Translations under genes and position numbers: made by a program
Notes under the pieces: model-generated
Told to the model about the DNA's origin: nothing
The model's database searches: none
Seen by the model: the letters and a program-made list of their open reading frames with translations, nothing else
Assembly (NCBI GenBank): GCA_965116945.1
Contig: OZ220734.1
Span: forward strand, 868,001-932,000
Length of the DNA stretch: 64,000 bases
Reading direction: 5' to 3'
Source of the DNA: Plut-88900 sp965116945
Lineage (GTDB): Bacteria; Chloroflexota; Dehalococcoidia; Plut-88900
Shown: piece after piece, positions 39,600 to 48,613 of the stretch
How positions within the stretch are numbered: the stretch's first letter is position 1
How the letters are laid out: every line of letters begins with the position of its first letter

Positions 39600-41012
39600 A
39601 TGCTTGTGATTCGCAGACCCGCAATCTTAATCGCATTGGTGGGACTTGTGACAATGGGGGCCTTTCTGGCCAGGCCGGCCATAGCCCATGCGGCGGGAGT
39701 GGACTCGGAGTCCCAGTTCATACTGAACACGTTTGCGTTCCTGATATGGGGGGCGCTGGTGATGTGGATGTGCGCCGGTTTCACGATGCTGGAGTCGGGG
39801 TCGGTGCGGACTAAGAACGCATCGACGATTTGTCTGAAGAACATCGGGATATACTCGATAGCAGGGCTGGCGTTCTTCTTCATTGGCTACAACCTGATGT
39901 ACACGAACGTAGGGGATGTGGGGCTGTGGGGAAGGTTCGAATTTCTCTACGGCCCCTCGGGAGACGAGATCGGACTGCTGGGCGGGGATAAGGGGGCGAC
40001 GGAAGCGGTGGTGGGCAACGGCTACTCGGTGATGTCGGACTGGTTCTTCCAGATGGTGTTCGTTGCGACGGCGGCGTCGGTGGTATCAGGGGCGATAGCA
40101 GAACGGATAAAGCTGCTCCCGTTTTTCCTGTTCACACTGGCACTGACAGGATTCATATACCCAATAGTTGGGGCGTGGACGTGGGGCGGGGGTTGGCTGG
40201 CACAGGCCGGTTTCTCCGACTTTGCGGGATCTACGATAGTTCACAGCACGGGAGGCTGGGCGGCGCTGGCCGGGATCATGCTGGTGGGTCCGAGGCTGGG
40301 CAAGTTCCGGCGTGACGGGGGGGTCAAGCCCACGCCTCCCTCCAACGTACTGCTGGTTACCCTGGGCGTATTCATCCTGTGGTTGGGCTGGTTCGGGTTC
40401 AACGGAGGTTCACAGCTGGCACTCGGAAGTGCGCTGGACGCGGTTGCAATGAGCGTAGTCCTGGTGAACACGAACCTTGGAGCAGCGGCGGGCGTGGTAA
40501 CGGCTCTGGCAGTTTCGAGGCCGATCCTGGGTCGGATAGACCTGTTTGCGGGGCTAAACGGAGCTATAGCGGGACTTGTTGCCGTGACGGCGTGGCCTGC
40601 GAACCCCGACCATTTCTGGGCGATAGTGGTAGGTGCCATAGGCGGCCTGGTCTGCACGGCTGGTCTCAAGCTTCTGGAACGTCTGAAGCTAGATGACGTT
40701 GTCGGGGCGATTCCGGCGCACCTGATTGCGGGTATCTGGGGCACCATTGCAGTGAGTTTCACCGCTCCCAGCGAGGCGCAGTTCCACGTCCAGCTGATGG
40801 GCGTAGCTGCGATAGGCGGCTTCGTGTTTGCCACCGCCTTTACCGTATGGTATGCGCTGGACAAGGTGCTCGGAGTTCGGATATCGCGGCAGGTGGAAGA
40901 GCTGGGCCAAGATGTCGGGGAGCTGGGCATGGAGTCCTACCCCGAGTTCGTGCTTATGCCGGAAGAGTTCGACGAGGAAACGGAGCCGAAGAAAGCAGAT
41001 GCTCTCGCGTAG
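39600..41012 (+). CDS. amt: Ammonium transporter Amt
   Basis: A 470-residue Amt/Mep/Rh channel with a cleavable signal sequence (IALVGLVTMGAFLARPAIAH) and 11 helices. The two pore histidines are in GSTIVHSTGGWAALAG and AIPAHLIAGIWG, and SGSVRTKNASTICLKN and ATAASVVSGAIAERIK are family signatures. It has a 55-residue cytoplasmic tail (RISRQVEELGQDVGELGMES), usually the regulatory part. AGGAGG precedes the ATG. No glnK gene is adjacent. It starts 53 bases after the ATP-grasp gene and its end overlaps the alpha-E gene, so all three form an operon. Confidence 0.96.
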   Translation: MLVIRRPAILIALVGLVTMGAFLARPAIAHAAGVDSESQFILNTFAFLIWGALVMWMCAGFTMLESGSVRTKNASTICLKNIGIYSIAGLAFFFIGYNLMYTNVGDVGLWGRFEFLYGPSGDEIGLLGGDKGATEAVVGNGYSVMSDWFFQMVFVATAASVVSGAIAERIKLLPFFLFTLALTGFIYPIVGAWTWGGGWLAQAGFSDFAGSTIVHSTGGWAALAGIMLVGPRLGKFRRDGGVKPTPPSNVLLVTLGVFILWLGWFGFNGGSQLALGSALDAVAMSVVLVNTNLGAAAGVVTALAVSRPILGRIDLFAGLNGAIAGLVAVTAWPANPDHFWAIVVGAIGGLVCTAGLKLLERLKLDDVVGAIPAHLIAGIWGTIAVSFTAPSEAQFHVQLMGVAAIGGFVFATAFTVWYALDKVLGVRISRQVEELGQDVGELGMESYPEFVLMPEEFDEETEPKKADALA

Positions 41013-41952
41013 CGCTGCAGGCCTGTACTGGATGGGCCGGTACCTGGAACGGGCGCGGCACCTGAGCCGGATGCTGCAACTGCAGACCGAGGCCCTGGTG
41101 GACCGACCCGTGGGGGAGATCTACTTCGGATGGAGACGGATCTATGCCTCACAGGGTCGGATCCCACCGGGCGGGGCCTTGGAAGTCGACAAGGATGATG
41201 ACTTCCTGTTGGCGGACTCCTTCACCCTGGCGGACGATCTGACGTTTGAGAGGTCCAACCCAGGGTCTGTGTGGCAGTGCTTCTGGACGGGTCGGGAGAA
41301 CGCGCGGCAGATGAGGAACCGGATAAGCGGAGAGATGTGGATGTCTCTGAACGTGTCATACCTGCGCATTCAGAAGATGGGGATGCAGGATATCTGGGGT
41401 ACATCCCCCCAGAATTTCTACGCGGAGACTGTAGGAGACATCAACAGGTTCAAAGGGGTCGCGGACACTACTATGTACCGTGACGACGGATGGCGTTTCA
41501 TGCAGCTGGGCCAAGCGATGGAACGTGCGCAGATGCTGATTTCTTTGCTGACGGCCCAGATATACACAGTAGAAACGCTGAAAGAAGATTCGGATGCTGA
41601 CTGGTCGACCCTGCTAAGGGTGTACAACGCGTTCGATGCGTACGCCAACAAATACGGGCTGGAGGTAGATTCACACCGTGTTCTGGACTTCCTGGTGACG
41701 GACCCGCAGCTTCCCGGTTCGCTCATCGGCTCGGCGGTCAGGATAGGACAGGAGCTTTCGGGATTCGGGCCTGCGCCGGACGAAGAATCGGGCGCAGCGG
41801 CACGAAGACTTGCGGGAAGGCTCGGGGCACTGGTGGAATATGACTGGCACGACTGGAATGATCAGCAGGAGTTTCTAAGTAGGGTGGGAAGGCACTGCAG
41901 GGAGTTGCACGACTTAGTGAGTCTGACGTATTTCCACTACCAGGTCAGGTAA
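40999..41952 (+). CDS. Alpha-E domain protein (DUF403)
   Basis: A 317-residue all-helical alpha-E protein: MLSRSAAGLYWMGRYLERAR at the start, ENARQMRNRISGEMWMSLNV, and DDGWRFMQLGQAMERAQMLI. Such proteins accompany circularly permuted ATP-grasp enzymes, transglutaminases and proteasome-like peptidases in predicted peptide-modifying systems. The ATG lies 14 bases before the amt stop, in another frame, so translation is coupled. The pairing with the ATP-grasp protein at 38113 is typical except for the amt gene between them. Confidence 0.92.
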   Translation: MLSRSAAGLYWMGRYLERARHLSRMLQLQTEALVDRPVGEIYFGWRRIYASQGRIPPGGALEVDKDDDFLLADSFTLADDLTFERSNPGSVWQCFWTGRENARQMRNRISGEMWMSLNVSYLRIQKMGMQDIWGTSPQNFYAETVGDINRFKGVADTTMYRDDGWRFMQLGQAMERAQMLISLLTAQIYTVETLKEDSDADWSTLLRVYNAFDAYANKYGLEVDSHRVLDFLVTDPQLPGSLIGSAVRIGQELSGFGPAPDEESGAAARRLAGRLGALVEYDWHDWNDQQEFLSRVGRHCRELHDLVSLTYFHYQVR

Positions 41953-41975
41953 CGAAAGAGCTTACGAAACAAAGC

Positions 41976-42010
41976 AAGAGGCCCGGCGCTTAGCGCCGGG
42001 CCTCTTAGTT
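41976..42010. terminator. Bidirectional intrinsic terminator
   Basis: Perfect 14-base stem AAGAGGCCCGGCGC (41976-41989) with GCGCCGGGCCTCTT (41993-42006), TTA loop. It separates the convergent alpha-E and anti-sigma kinase genes. On the minus strand it is followed by GCTTTGTTT, on the plus strand by AGTTTATGATTTTT. Confidence 0.85.
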
Positions 42011-42040
42011 TATGATTTTTGAAGAGCCGCCAGGGTGTAT

Positions 42041-42460
42041 CTACTCCTCCCGACGCTTGACTAATTGGAGGTGGTTTCTGGAGTCCTCCCTGTGGTAGGA
42101 AAGTTCATCCATCATGGTCTTGGCGAGGTGGATGCCCAAACCTCCGACCGTGCGTTCTTCCAACGGCGCATTGACGTCGGGGACGGGTGCGTCATGGAGG
42201 GGGTCAAAGGCGCGGCCCTGGTCCAATATGTCGATGGTAACGGCCTCGGCATCAGACTTGAGGTTAATCTCAATTTCGTGCTGGTCGTCATCGTAGCCGT
42301 AGTCCATGATATTGAGGACGAGTTCTTCTATGACGAGGTTGATGCGGAACAGGAGGTCAGAGGACCAGGATTCTTCAACGGAGAAGGCCTCGACGGCAGC
42401 AGTTATTCCGTCGAGTTCTTGACGGTCGGACTTGACCTTGATGGAGAGGTTGGCGCTCAA
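42041..42460 (-). CDS. Anti-sigma regulatory serine kinase (RsbW-like)
   Basis: A 139-residue GHKL ATPase of the RsbW/SpoIIAB type. The N-box is EELVLNIMDYGYDDD, the G1 part ILDQGRAFDP and the G2 part GGLGIHLAKTMMDEL. It would phosphorylate a STAS antagonist and bind a sigma factor or another output protein. It is the last gene of a minus-strand operon, three bases after the receiver-PP2C phosphatase gene. No sigma factor gene lies nearby, so the target is unknown. Confidence 0.93.
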   Translation of the reverse strand: MSANLSIKVKSDRQELDGITAAVEAFSVEESWSSDLLFRINLVIEELVLNIMDYGYDDDQHEIEINLKSDAEAVTIDILDQGRAFDPLHDAPVPDVNAPLEERTVGGLGIHLAKTMMDELSYHREDSRNHLQLVKRREE

Positions 42461-42463
42461 TGC

Positions 42464-43624
42464 TCAGGACTCGCTCCGCCGGAAGGTCAGGCAGGTTATG
42501 TCGTCGGACTGGGGGGTATCTCCAGCAAATTCTCTGACGGCATCGAAGATAATCGTGTTGGCCTGCTTGGCGCCGGTGGGTCGAGACTCGGAGAGCACCT
42601 GGCACAACCGGTCCAGGCCGAACTCCTCGCCCTCGGCGTTCATGGCCTCGGTGACGCCGTCGGTGTAGAGGATGATGGTCTCTCCCGGTGCTAGGGTGAC
42701 GGCGGCCTCGTCGTATTCATAACCTGGTGCGATGCCGAGGGCGACGCCGTTGGTTGCCGGCAAGACTGTAGAAGAGCCGTCAGTGTGAATGATGACAGGG
42801 GGGTTGTGACCACCGTTGGAGTAGGTGAAGAGGCCGTTTTCGGGGTTGAAGACCGCGTAGAACAGGGTGACGAACATAGCGGCTTCGTTTTCTTCTTCGA
42901 GAAGGGTATTGACCTCGGTGAGGACGGCGCCCGGGTCTCCAAGACCGATGGCGGAACCTTTCAACAAGGTAAGGGTAGACATCATAAACAGGGCGGCGGG
43001 AACTCCCTTATCCGAAACGTCTGCAACTGATACGCCGACCTTGCCGTTTTCAAGGCGCAGCACATCGTAGAAATCACCGCCGACCTCACGAGCGGCTTCC
43101 ATGCGGCCGTCAATTTCGTATGCGTCACTAGCGGGAAATTCGGTAGGCAGTACGGATAACTGGATCTTTTGGGCGACGCCAAGTTCATTTTGAATGGCTA
43201 CGAGCTTATCCCGCGTGGCGAGGGCATCGCGCCATTCGGCCATGTGGCGCAAAGTACGGTCAATGGTAACGCGGAGGTCTTCAAAGTCGATGGGCTTGGT
43301 GACGAAGTCGAAGGCGCCGCGGTTCATGGCGGTGCGGATGTTTTTCATGTCACCATAGGCGGAGACCATGACGGCGCGAATCTCGGGGTCTACCTTGGGG
43401 ATCTGCTCAAGGAGGGTGAGGCCATCCATACCGGGCATGTTGATATCGGAGAGAATCATGTCCACGTCTTCGTGGGCTGAAAGGCACTCAAGGGCCTCGT
43501 TGCCGTCGTGGGCGAATACGAATTCGTACTGACCCTTCCGGATATCCCTACGCATGCGCTGGAGCATGAGGGGTTCGAGATCGGGTTCGTCGTCTACAAC
43601 CAGGATTTTGTATGGCGGTTCCAT
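42464..43624 (-). CDS. Receiver-PP2C phosphatase (RsbU/SpoIIE-type)
   Basis: A 386-residue two-domain signalling protein. The N-terminal receiver domain (about 5-125) has acidic D11/D12, the phospho-acceptor D60 in ILSDINMPGMDG and the lysine in VTKPID. A short coiled linker (about 128-155) leads to a SpoIIE-type PP2C domain (about 165-384) with REVGGDFYDVLRLENGKVGV, SVADVSDKGVPAALFM and the later metal-binding ILYTDGVTEAMN and QSDDITCL. It should dephosphorylate a STAS antagonist after receiver phosphorylation. No histidine kinase is adjacent. Middle gene between STAS and RsbW-like genes. Confidence 0.95.
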   Translation of the reverse strand: MEPPYKILVVDDEPDLEPLMLQRMRRDIRKGQYEFVFAHDGNEALECLSAHEDVDMILSDINMPGMDGLTLLEQIPKVDPEIRAVMVSAYGDMKNIRTAMNRGAFDFVTKPIDFEDLRVTIDRTLRHMAEWRDALATRDKLVAIQNELGVAQKIQLSVLPTEFPASDAYEIDGRMEAAREVGGDFYDVLRLENGKVGVSVADVSDKGVPAALFMMSTLTLLKGSAIGLGDPGAVLTEVNTLLEEENEAAMFVTLFYAVFNPENGLFTYSNGGHNPPVIIHTDGSSTVLPATNGVALGIAPGYEYDEAAVTLAPGETIILYTDGVTEAMNAEGEEFGLDRLCQVLSESRPTGAKQANTIIFDAVREFAGDTPQSDDITCLTFRRSES

Positions 43625-43717
43625 GTCAGCGTTTCGTCAGGAATGTGTGTTTTCAGGAGGGTATGAGAGAGTCTCTAGTTAGGCAGCGGTCGAAGGATGT
43701 GGGGGGAGAAAACTGTC

Positions 43718-44116
43718 CTAGGTGTTGACTGCGGATAGGGCATCGGCCTGGGTTGAGTGAGTCTGGATGATCTTATCGAAACCGCTAATCTGGAAAACTT
43801 CACCTATTGAGGCGGAGAGAGAGCAGACGCCGAACTGGGAGGAGGTCCTCTGCAACTTCTTGGAGACCAGCAATATCACTCTCAGACCAGCACTGCTGAT
43901 GTAAGAGAGACCTTCCAGGTCTAATACCAAGGAAGAGATTTCTCCTTCCAGGAAGGTCTCCAGGGCATCCTGGAATTCTCGGGCGTTGCTACCGTCTATG
44001 CGGCCTGTGGCCTTGGCGATAAGAGTTCCCTCTTTCCGCTCACCGTTTATAGTCAGATTTTTGGTGTCGGCGACTGTCCACGTCGTCGCCCCGCCTTCCG
44101 GTTCGTTCGTCACCAT
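43718..44116 (-). CDS. STAS-domain anti-sigma factor antagonist
   Basis: A 132-residue STAS protein with a 20-residue N-terminal extension. The phosphorylation loop is LSYISSAGLRVILLV, and NLTINGERKEGTLIAKATGR is the first strand region. It is similar to the orphan STAS at 14340-14675 (shared SAGLRV and FGVCSLS segments). It is the first gene of the operon with the receiver-PP2C phosphatase and anti-sigma kinase, making a complete partner-switching module. Confidence 0.93.
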   Translation of the reverse strand: MVTNEPEGGATTWTVADTKNLTINGERKEGTLIAKATGRIDGSNAREFQDALETFLEGEISSLVLDLEGLSYISSAGLRVILLVSKKLQRTSSQFGVCSLSASIGEVFQISGFDKIIQTHSTQADALSAVNT

Positions 44117-44286
44117 TGAGGCCCCCTAGATGAAATTGGCTCGCCCTACAACGTAAAGCCTGTCAACACGCCTTGCAAAGCAAGTTGGTCGGGATTGATT
44201 TGGGCTACGAGATTCTCGGCGGCATTATAGCACCTTCGGAGTATTTTGGAACAAGGGAAGGCCGACAAGGGATAGCTAGAGGGTGG

Positions 44287-45459
44287 TTACCACCAGCTGG
44301 ACTTTTCGGCATAAACGTGGTCTGGGAGTCGGAAGCTGATTCCCTCCTCATCGAACATCGAAACGTTGAAGAGGGTGAGGAGTGGATTTTTCCTCTGAAG
44401 CCGTCCGGGGAAGAGCCGGTCGATCATGCGGTTGTAGCGGTCCTGCAGTCTAAACCATGGGAGTACGCCAAAGGTGGGGAAACGGGGAAACTTCAGGCTG
44501 TTGGCCGTATTCGCCCCGATGAGGGCACGCGATACTCGAAAAACGTACTTGGAAAGGTCTGCGCGTGCCTTGGCATCGGTTATGCCGGCAATCAGGGGCG
44601 CGGAGTTGATAAGGGAGTGAGCAAGGACAATAGACTCCATCCCCGGAGGAGGTTCGCAGATTTCTCCGATCCTGAACTGCTCCAGGGCATCCTTTTCATC
44701 TTTGAACAGTATGGATTCAGGGATGCCCATCAGGTGTCCCGAATAGCGCCAGACCTGCATGAAGCTGGCGCGTTCTTCGTCATCAAAGTCGGCGCCGAGA
44801 CTTTTGAGGTGTTGAAGGAGTCTGGCGGAGAAGGCCGTGATTGCGTAGCCAACGTGGGCGGCGCATATGGGTGTGCCCCAGGACTCGGTGTCCCAGTCCT
44901 CGGACCCGCTAAGGAGGCGTCTCACCATGGCGTGGATGAGCCGGATACGGACGGACAATTTCCAACCATCTCCTTCTCTGTCGAGCCCGCCGGGTATGAA
45001 GATTTCGACCATGTGCCGGTTGTTCTGCCTGAGGCGCCTGACACCCTGGTCACGAAGGCGACCGGTTATGAAGAAGGACTTGGAGATGTTGGTGGTGAAG
45101 CCTTCTACGAGGGTTCCGCCCACCATAGCGCCCAGTACAAGCCGGGAGTTGCGGTGAAACATGCGGATCCCAGGGCCGAAGTCGGTTTGGTTGACCCACT
45201 CGGGAGGGGTTTCCAGGCTGTGGAAGAACTCCCGAAATGGGGAAGGGGCATTTTCCAGCGCATCGTAGTCCTGGCGCATGCCTGCACGTATTAGGCCGGA
45301 GGACACCTTCTGACCCAGGTGTGCGACCGATTCAATGGCTGCGTCGGCAAGGGGGTCGCCAATGAAGGTGTGAGCGACGTAGTTGTCGGCCATCGTTGGG
45401 TTGAGCAGGCGGGCCTGCGCGTAGTCGCCCTCTTCAATGTAACAGGAGGGAATTTTCAT
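44287..45459 (-). CDS. MpaB-family oxygenase (DUF2236)
   Basis: A 390-residue helical protein of the MpaB/latex-clearing (Lcp)-like group, in which known members are b-haem oxygenases. Seen: PPEWVNQTDFGPGIRMFHRN, SFFITGRLRDQGVRRLRQNN, VRIRLIHAMVRRLLSGSEDW with the family R-x3-H motif, and MQVWRYSGHLMGIPESILF. It starts five bases after the MMPL transporter stop, so the two are one operon. Haem binding and substrate are inferred from the family only. A similar-length frame on the opposite strand is an antisense shadow. Confidence 0.9.
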   Translation of the reverse strand: MKIPSCYIEEGDYAQARLLNPTMADNYVAHTFIGDPLADAAIESVAHLGQKVSSGLIRAGMRQDYDALENAPSPFREFFHSLETPPEWVNQTDFGPGIRMFHRNSRLVLGAMVGGTLVEGFTTNISKSFFITGRLRDQGVRRLRQNNRHMVEIFIPGGLDREGDGWKLSVRIRLIHAMVRRLLSGSEDWDTESWGTPICAAHVGYAITAFSARLLQHLKSLGADFDDEERASFMQVWRYSGHLMGIPESILFKDEKDALEQFRIGEICEPPPGMESIVLAHSLINSAPLIAGITDAKARADLSKYVFRVSRALIGANTANSLKFPRFPTFGVLPWFRLQDRYNRMIDRLFPGRLQRKNPLLTLFNVSMFDEEGISFRLPDHVYAEKSSWW

Positions 45460-45464
45460 AGTGG

Positions 45465-47765
45465 CTATCCCTCTGCCGGCTCTTCGTCCTCGACGGGTTC
45501 GACGCGGAGGTCGGGAAGCCAGTGGAGCCAGGAGGGCAGATACCAGTTGCGCCTGCCGAGGACCTCCATGCTGGCGGGGACGAGAACGGAACGCACGAGA
45601 GTCGCGTCGAGGAAGACGGCCACGGCAAGTCCGAAGCCCATTTGCTGGTTGATGGTGCTGTCTCCCGAGGCGAAGGCTCCAAACACGGCAACCATTATGA
45701 GGGCGGCGCCCGTAATTATGCTGGCCGTGGAGCGGAGGCCGTAAGCTACGGCTTCCTCATTATCTCCCGTCTGGTCATAGCGCTCCCGAATGCGGCTGAG
45801 GAGGAAAACGTGGTAGTCCATGGAGAGGCCGAAGAGGATGGAGAAGAGGAACAAGGGCATCCAAACTTCTATGACCTCGGCGTGCTGGAAGCCGAACAGG
45901 TCTGAGCCGCCCTTCTGGAATACGAGAACCATGAGTCCGTAGGCGGTGCCCACGGAAAGCAGATTCATGAAGACGGCCTTGATAGGGATAATGATGGAGC
46001 GGAATACGAGCATTAGGACGAGGAAGCTAAATCCGAGGACGAAGGCGAAGACGATGGGTGTGTACACGTCCACTATGGAGAATACGTCCGCGGCGATGGC
46101 GCTGATGCCTCCTACCAGTACCTCGGCGTTGACGTCGCCAAAGGCGTCAGGGACGTATTCATTTCGGATGGTCTCTATGACGTCCACGGCATCCTGACTA
46201 CGGGACTCGCCGTCTATGAAGACGGTGAACCGTGCGAGGTCTCGGTCTTCATTGACCAGGGGGCCCGGATCCAGGGAGAGCGCGGGGTGCTCCCCGAGGG
46301 AGGCCTGAAGCTCAGCAATGGCCTGCTGGACCTGGGGGTCATCGATGTCCCCGTCAATAACGATGTCGGTGGGGTTTACGAGGCCGAAGGAGAAATGCTC
46401 CTCCATTACGAAGAAAGCTTCTCGGGTCTGGGCCCCCTCGGGAAAGGCGTCGACGCCGTTGAGCCCGGTGTTTATCTGGAAGTAGAAGACCGTGGCGGCA
46501 ACCATCGGGGCGCCGATGACGATAATGCTAATGATGGGATACCGGGTAACGGCGCGGGTGACTAGCTCCCAAAAGCCTTCGCCGGGTGTCTCCGGGGTCG
46601 TGGCTTTTCTTCTTCCGAAGAAGGGGATTGGGAACTTGTTGATCCTGCCGCCGTGGATGGCGAGGTTGGCGGGGAGCAGGGTGAGGGTGCCGGCCATGGC
46701 TACAAGAACTACAAGGATGGCCCCGAGGCCAAGGGACTGGAAGAAGCCGAAGGGCACTATGAGGATGCCACAAAGGGCAATCACCACAGTCAGGCCGCTG
46801 AAGAGGACTGTGCGGCCCGCTGTTTCGCCGGCACGTTCGATGGCGGCTTGCCTATCGAGGCCCCGGTCGAGCTCATCCCTGAATCGGGAGACGATGAGGA
46901 GGGAGTAGTCGATGCCAACGGCCAGGCCGATCATGATGATCATGAGGGTGATGAAAAAGACCAGGTCCAGGGACTGGCCTATGAGTGCGGTGATGCCAAG
47001 GGTGACGATGATGCAGGCCAGAGCCAGGACTATGGGCATCAGTGCGGCGACTACGGTCCCGAACAGCACAATGAGGATGACGAGAGCCACGGGGATGCCT
47101 ACCTGCTCTCCACGGCGGAGGTCGTTTTCGGCGATTTCGTTCTGTTCGTGGGAGATGCTGGCGTCGCCAATGATGAAGAAGTTGAAGTCGTATTTGTTTC
47201 TGGCATCCTCGACGATATCAAGGACGGGTTCAACGTTCTCCAGGGCCTGGTCGAAGTTACCAGCGATGGTGAGGCGGATGAAGGTAGTCTTACGGTCTGC
47301 GGAGACAGAAGCTTCTCGAAGTTGCAACAGTTCTTCAGGGGTAAGGGTCTCGAGTAGTGCCAATTGCTCCAGGGTGAAGTCTTCAGGTTTTATGAAGTAG
47401 TGCTCGGGAGGGGAGGCGATGATCTCGGGGCCGAGGTCTGCGAATTCGGCGGCGAGGGAACCTACCCTGTTGCGGAACAGGGGGTCGTCCACGGTGAGGG
47501 AGTCGGACTGGACGATGACGATTTCGTGGATGGGTTTAGAGTCTCCGAAACCTTCTTCCAACAGCTTGTCTGCACGGGAAGACTCTGCCCCGCTGCGGAG
47601 CTTGAGTTCCGTGGTGGTGGCAGGCTTGAGAAGGTCTACAAAGCCGAAATTGAGACCAAGTCCTGCGTCATCGGCAAGCCCCCCGCCGATGACGGCGAGA
47701 ATGAGCCAGACTGCAACGACTAGGTACGGCCTTCGGGCGCTTACGCTTGCCAGGTATTTGGTCAT
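45465..47765 (-). CDS. MMPL/RND-family transporter
   Basis: A 766-residue inner-membrane protein with two repeats, each one helix, a large extracytoplasmic domain and five further helices, as in MmpL exporters. The N-terminal helix starts SARRPYLVVAVWLILAVIGG. The conserved segments GIDYSLLIVSRFRDELDRGL and GLSMDYHVFLLSRIRERYDQ lie at equivalent places in the two halves. MMPL proteins export lipids or hydrophobic compounds by proton motive force. It is directly upstream of, and co-transcribed with, the MpaB oxygenase gene, which suggests a shared lipophilic substrate. Confidence 0.95.
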   Translation of the reverse strand: MTKYLASVSARRPYLVVAVWLILAVIGGGLADDAGLGLNFGFVDLLKPATTTELKLRSGAESSRADKLLEEGFGDSKPIHEIVIVQSDSLTVDDPLFRNRVGSLAAEFADLGPEIIASPPEHYFIKPEDFTLEQLALLETLTPEELLQLREASVSADRKTTFIRLTIAGNFDQALENVEPVLDIVEDARNKYDFNFFIIGDASISHEQNEIAENDLRRGEQVGIPVALVILIVLFGTVVAALMPIVLALACIIVTLGITALIGQSLDLVFFITLMIIMIGLAVGIDYSLLIVSRFRDELDRGLDRQAAIERAGETAGRTVLFSGLTVVIALCGILIVPFGFFQSLGLGAILVVLVAMAGTLTLLPANLAIHGGRINKFPIPFFGRRKATTPETPGEGFWELVTRAVTRYPIISIIVIGAPMVAATVFYFQINTGLNGVDAFPEGAQTREAFFVMEEHFSFGLVNPTDIVIDGDIDDPQVQQAIAELQASLGEHPALSLDPGPLVNEDRDLARFTVFIDGESRSQDAVDVIETIRNEYVPDAFGDVNAEVLVGGISAIAADVFSIVDVYTPIVFAFVLGFSFLVLMLVFRSIIIPIKAVFMNLLSVGTAYGLMVLVFQKGGSDLFGFQHAEVIEVWMPLFLFSILFGLSMDYHVFLLSRIRERYDQTGDNEEAVAYGLRSTASIITGAALIMVAVFGAFASGDSTINQQMGFGLAVAVFLDATLVRSVLVPASMEVLGRRNWYLPSWLHWLPDLRVEPVEDEEPAEG

Positions 47766-47924
47766 CTTGCTACTTTGGGGTCTATCATAACTATCACCAA
47801 GATGTATCAGATTCTATCACGCCTGACCAGTAGTCATTCGGAGAGCAGGTGCGACGGGGTGGGAGAACGGCCAAGATGCCGTTATAGTGTGGGGAGACCG
47901 GTCGATTCAGGATATGGAGGGCCT

Positions 47925-48386
47925 ATGGAAGCATTAAAGAAACTGGTAGCGGTGTACCTGGTGGGGTTAGCCACGGCGGTGGCCGTGTACTTCATCATTG
48001 GCGGATTCCTTCCGGAAGATTTCGATTCGCTGAGCGTTTGGGAGATCCTGGACATCCTGATGGTGATAGCGTTGGGATTTGCCCTGCTGTTCAACTACGG
48101 ACGGAAGCGCAGTGAGGGAGGCCGGGACCCGGGAGAGGCGGTGACCCGCCGATACCTGGAAGTCAACCTGCTCTTCTACTTCACCGCAGGCATTACGATC
48201 CTGTTCCTGCACAACTGGTTCGCACTGTTGGGGCTGGGCGCCGACAACCTGGGCGGCCCAGATGCCAGCGGCAACCACCAGAGGTGGGTGATCTGGGCGG
48301 TAGTGGACACACTGTTACCCATAACCCTGGGTGTGACGGGGTGCCACATGTGGGCGGACTCATCCTCGGGGGACGGTCAAGCCTAA
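47925..48386 (+). CDS. Four-helix membrane protein (paralogue of 16556-16999)
   Basis: A 153-residue protein with helices at about 7-28, 42-60, 84-106 and 118-145. Alignable along its length with the product of 16556-16999 (ALKKLVAVYLV, WEILDILM, RRYLEVNLLFYF, LHNW, DTLLPITLG). ATG 47925 has GGAGGG six bases before it. It contains a His- and Asn-rich loop before the last helix (ASGNHQRWVIWAVVD). No named family recognised. It is single, divergent from the MMPL gene. Confidence 0.78.
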   Translation: MEALKKLVAVYLVGLATAVAVYFIIGGFLPEDFDSLSVWEILDILMVIALGFALLFNYGRKRSEGGRDPGEAVTRRYLEVNLLFYFTAGITILFLHNWFALLGLGADNLGGPDASGNHQRWVIWAVVDTLLPITLGVTGCHMWADSSSGDGQA

Positions 48387-48613
48387 AGTTGGAAGACTGA
48401 TGTAGGGGCTCGGGGGCGGGGAAGCTCTCCTAACCCGGTTCCCGCATTGGGACCTTTGCAGTGTGCGACTATGAAAACAGTGGTATACATTTGTGGTGAC
48501 CTACCCGTTGTAGGCAAGTTCTGCTAAAGTTTTCTCTGCGAACAGCATAGCTGACCCGAACGGTTGCGGCAGAAGAATGTCAGCAGCCGAAATTTGAAGG
48601 AGAGGGGGAGATT

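Noticed and set aside
44173..45294. A 373-codon open frame on the plus strand
   Set aside because: It lies antisense to the MpaB-family gene, whose sequence has recognisable family motifs; the antisense product is Gly/Val-rich and has none.
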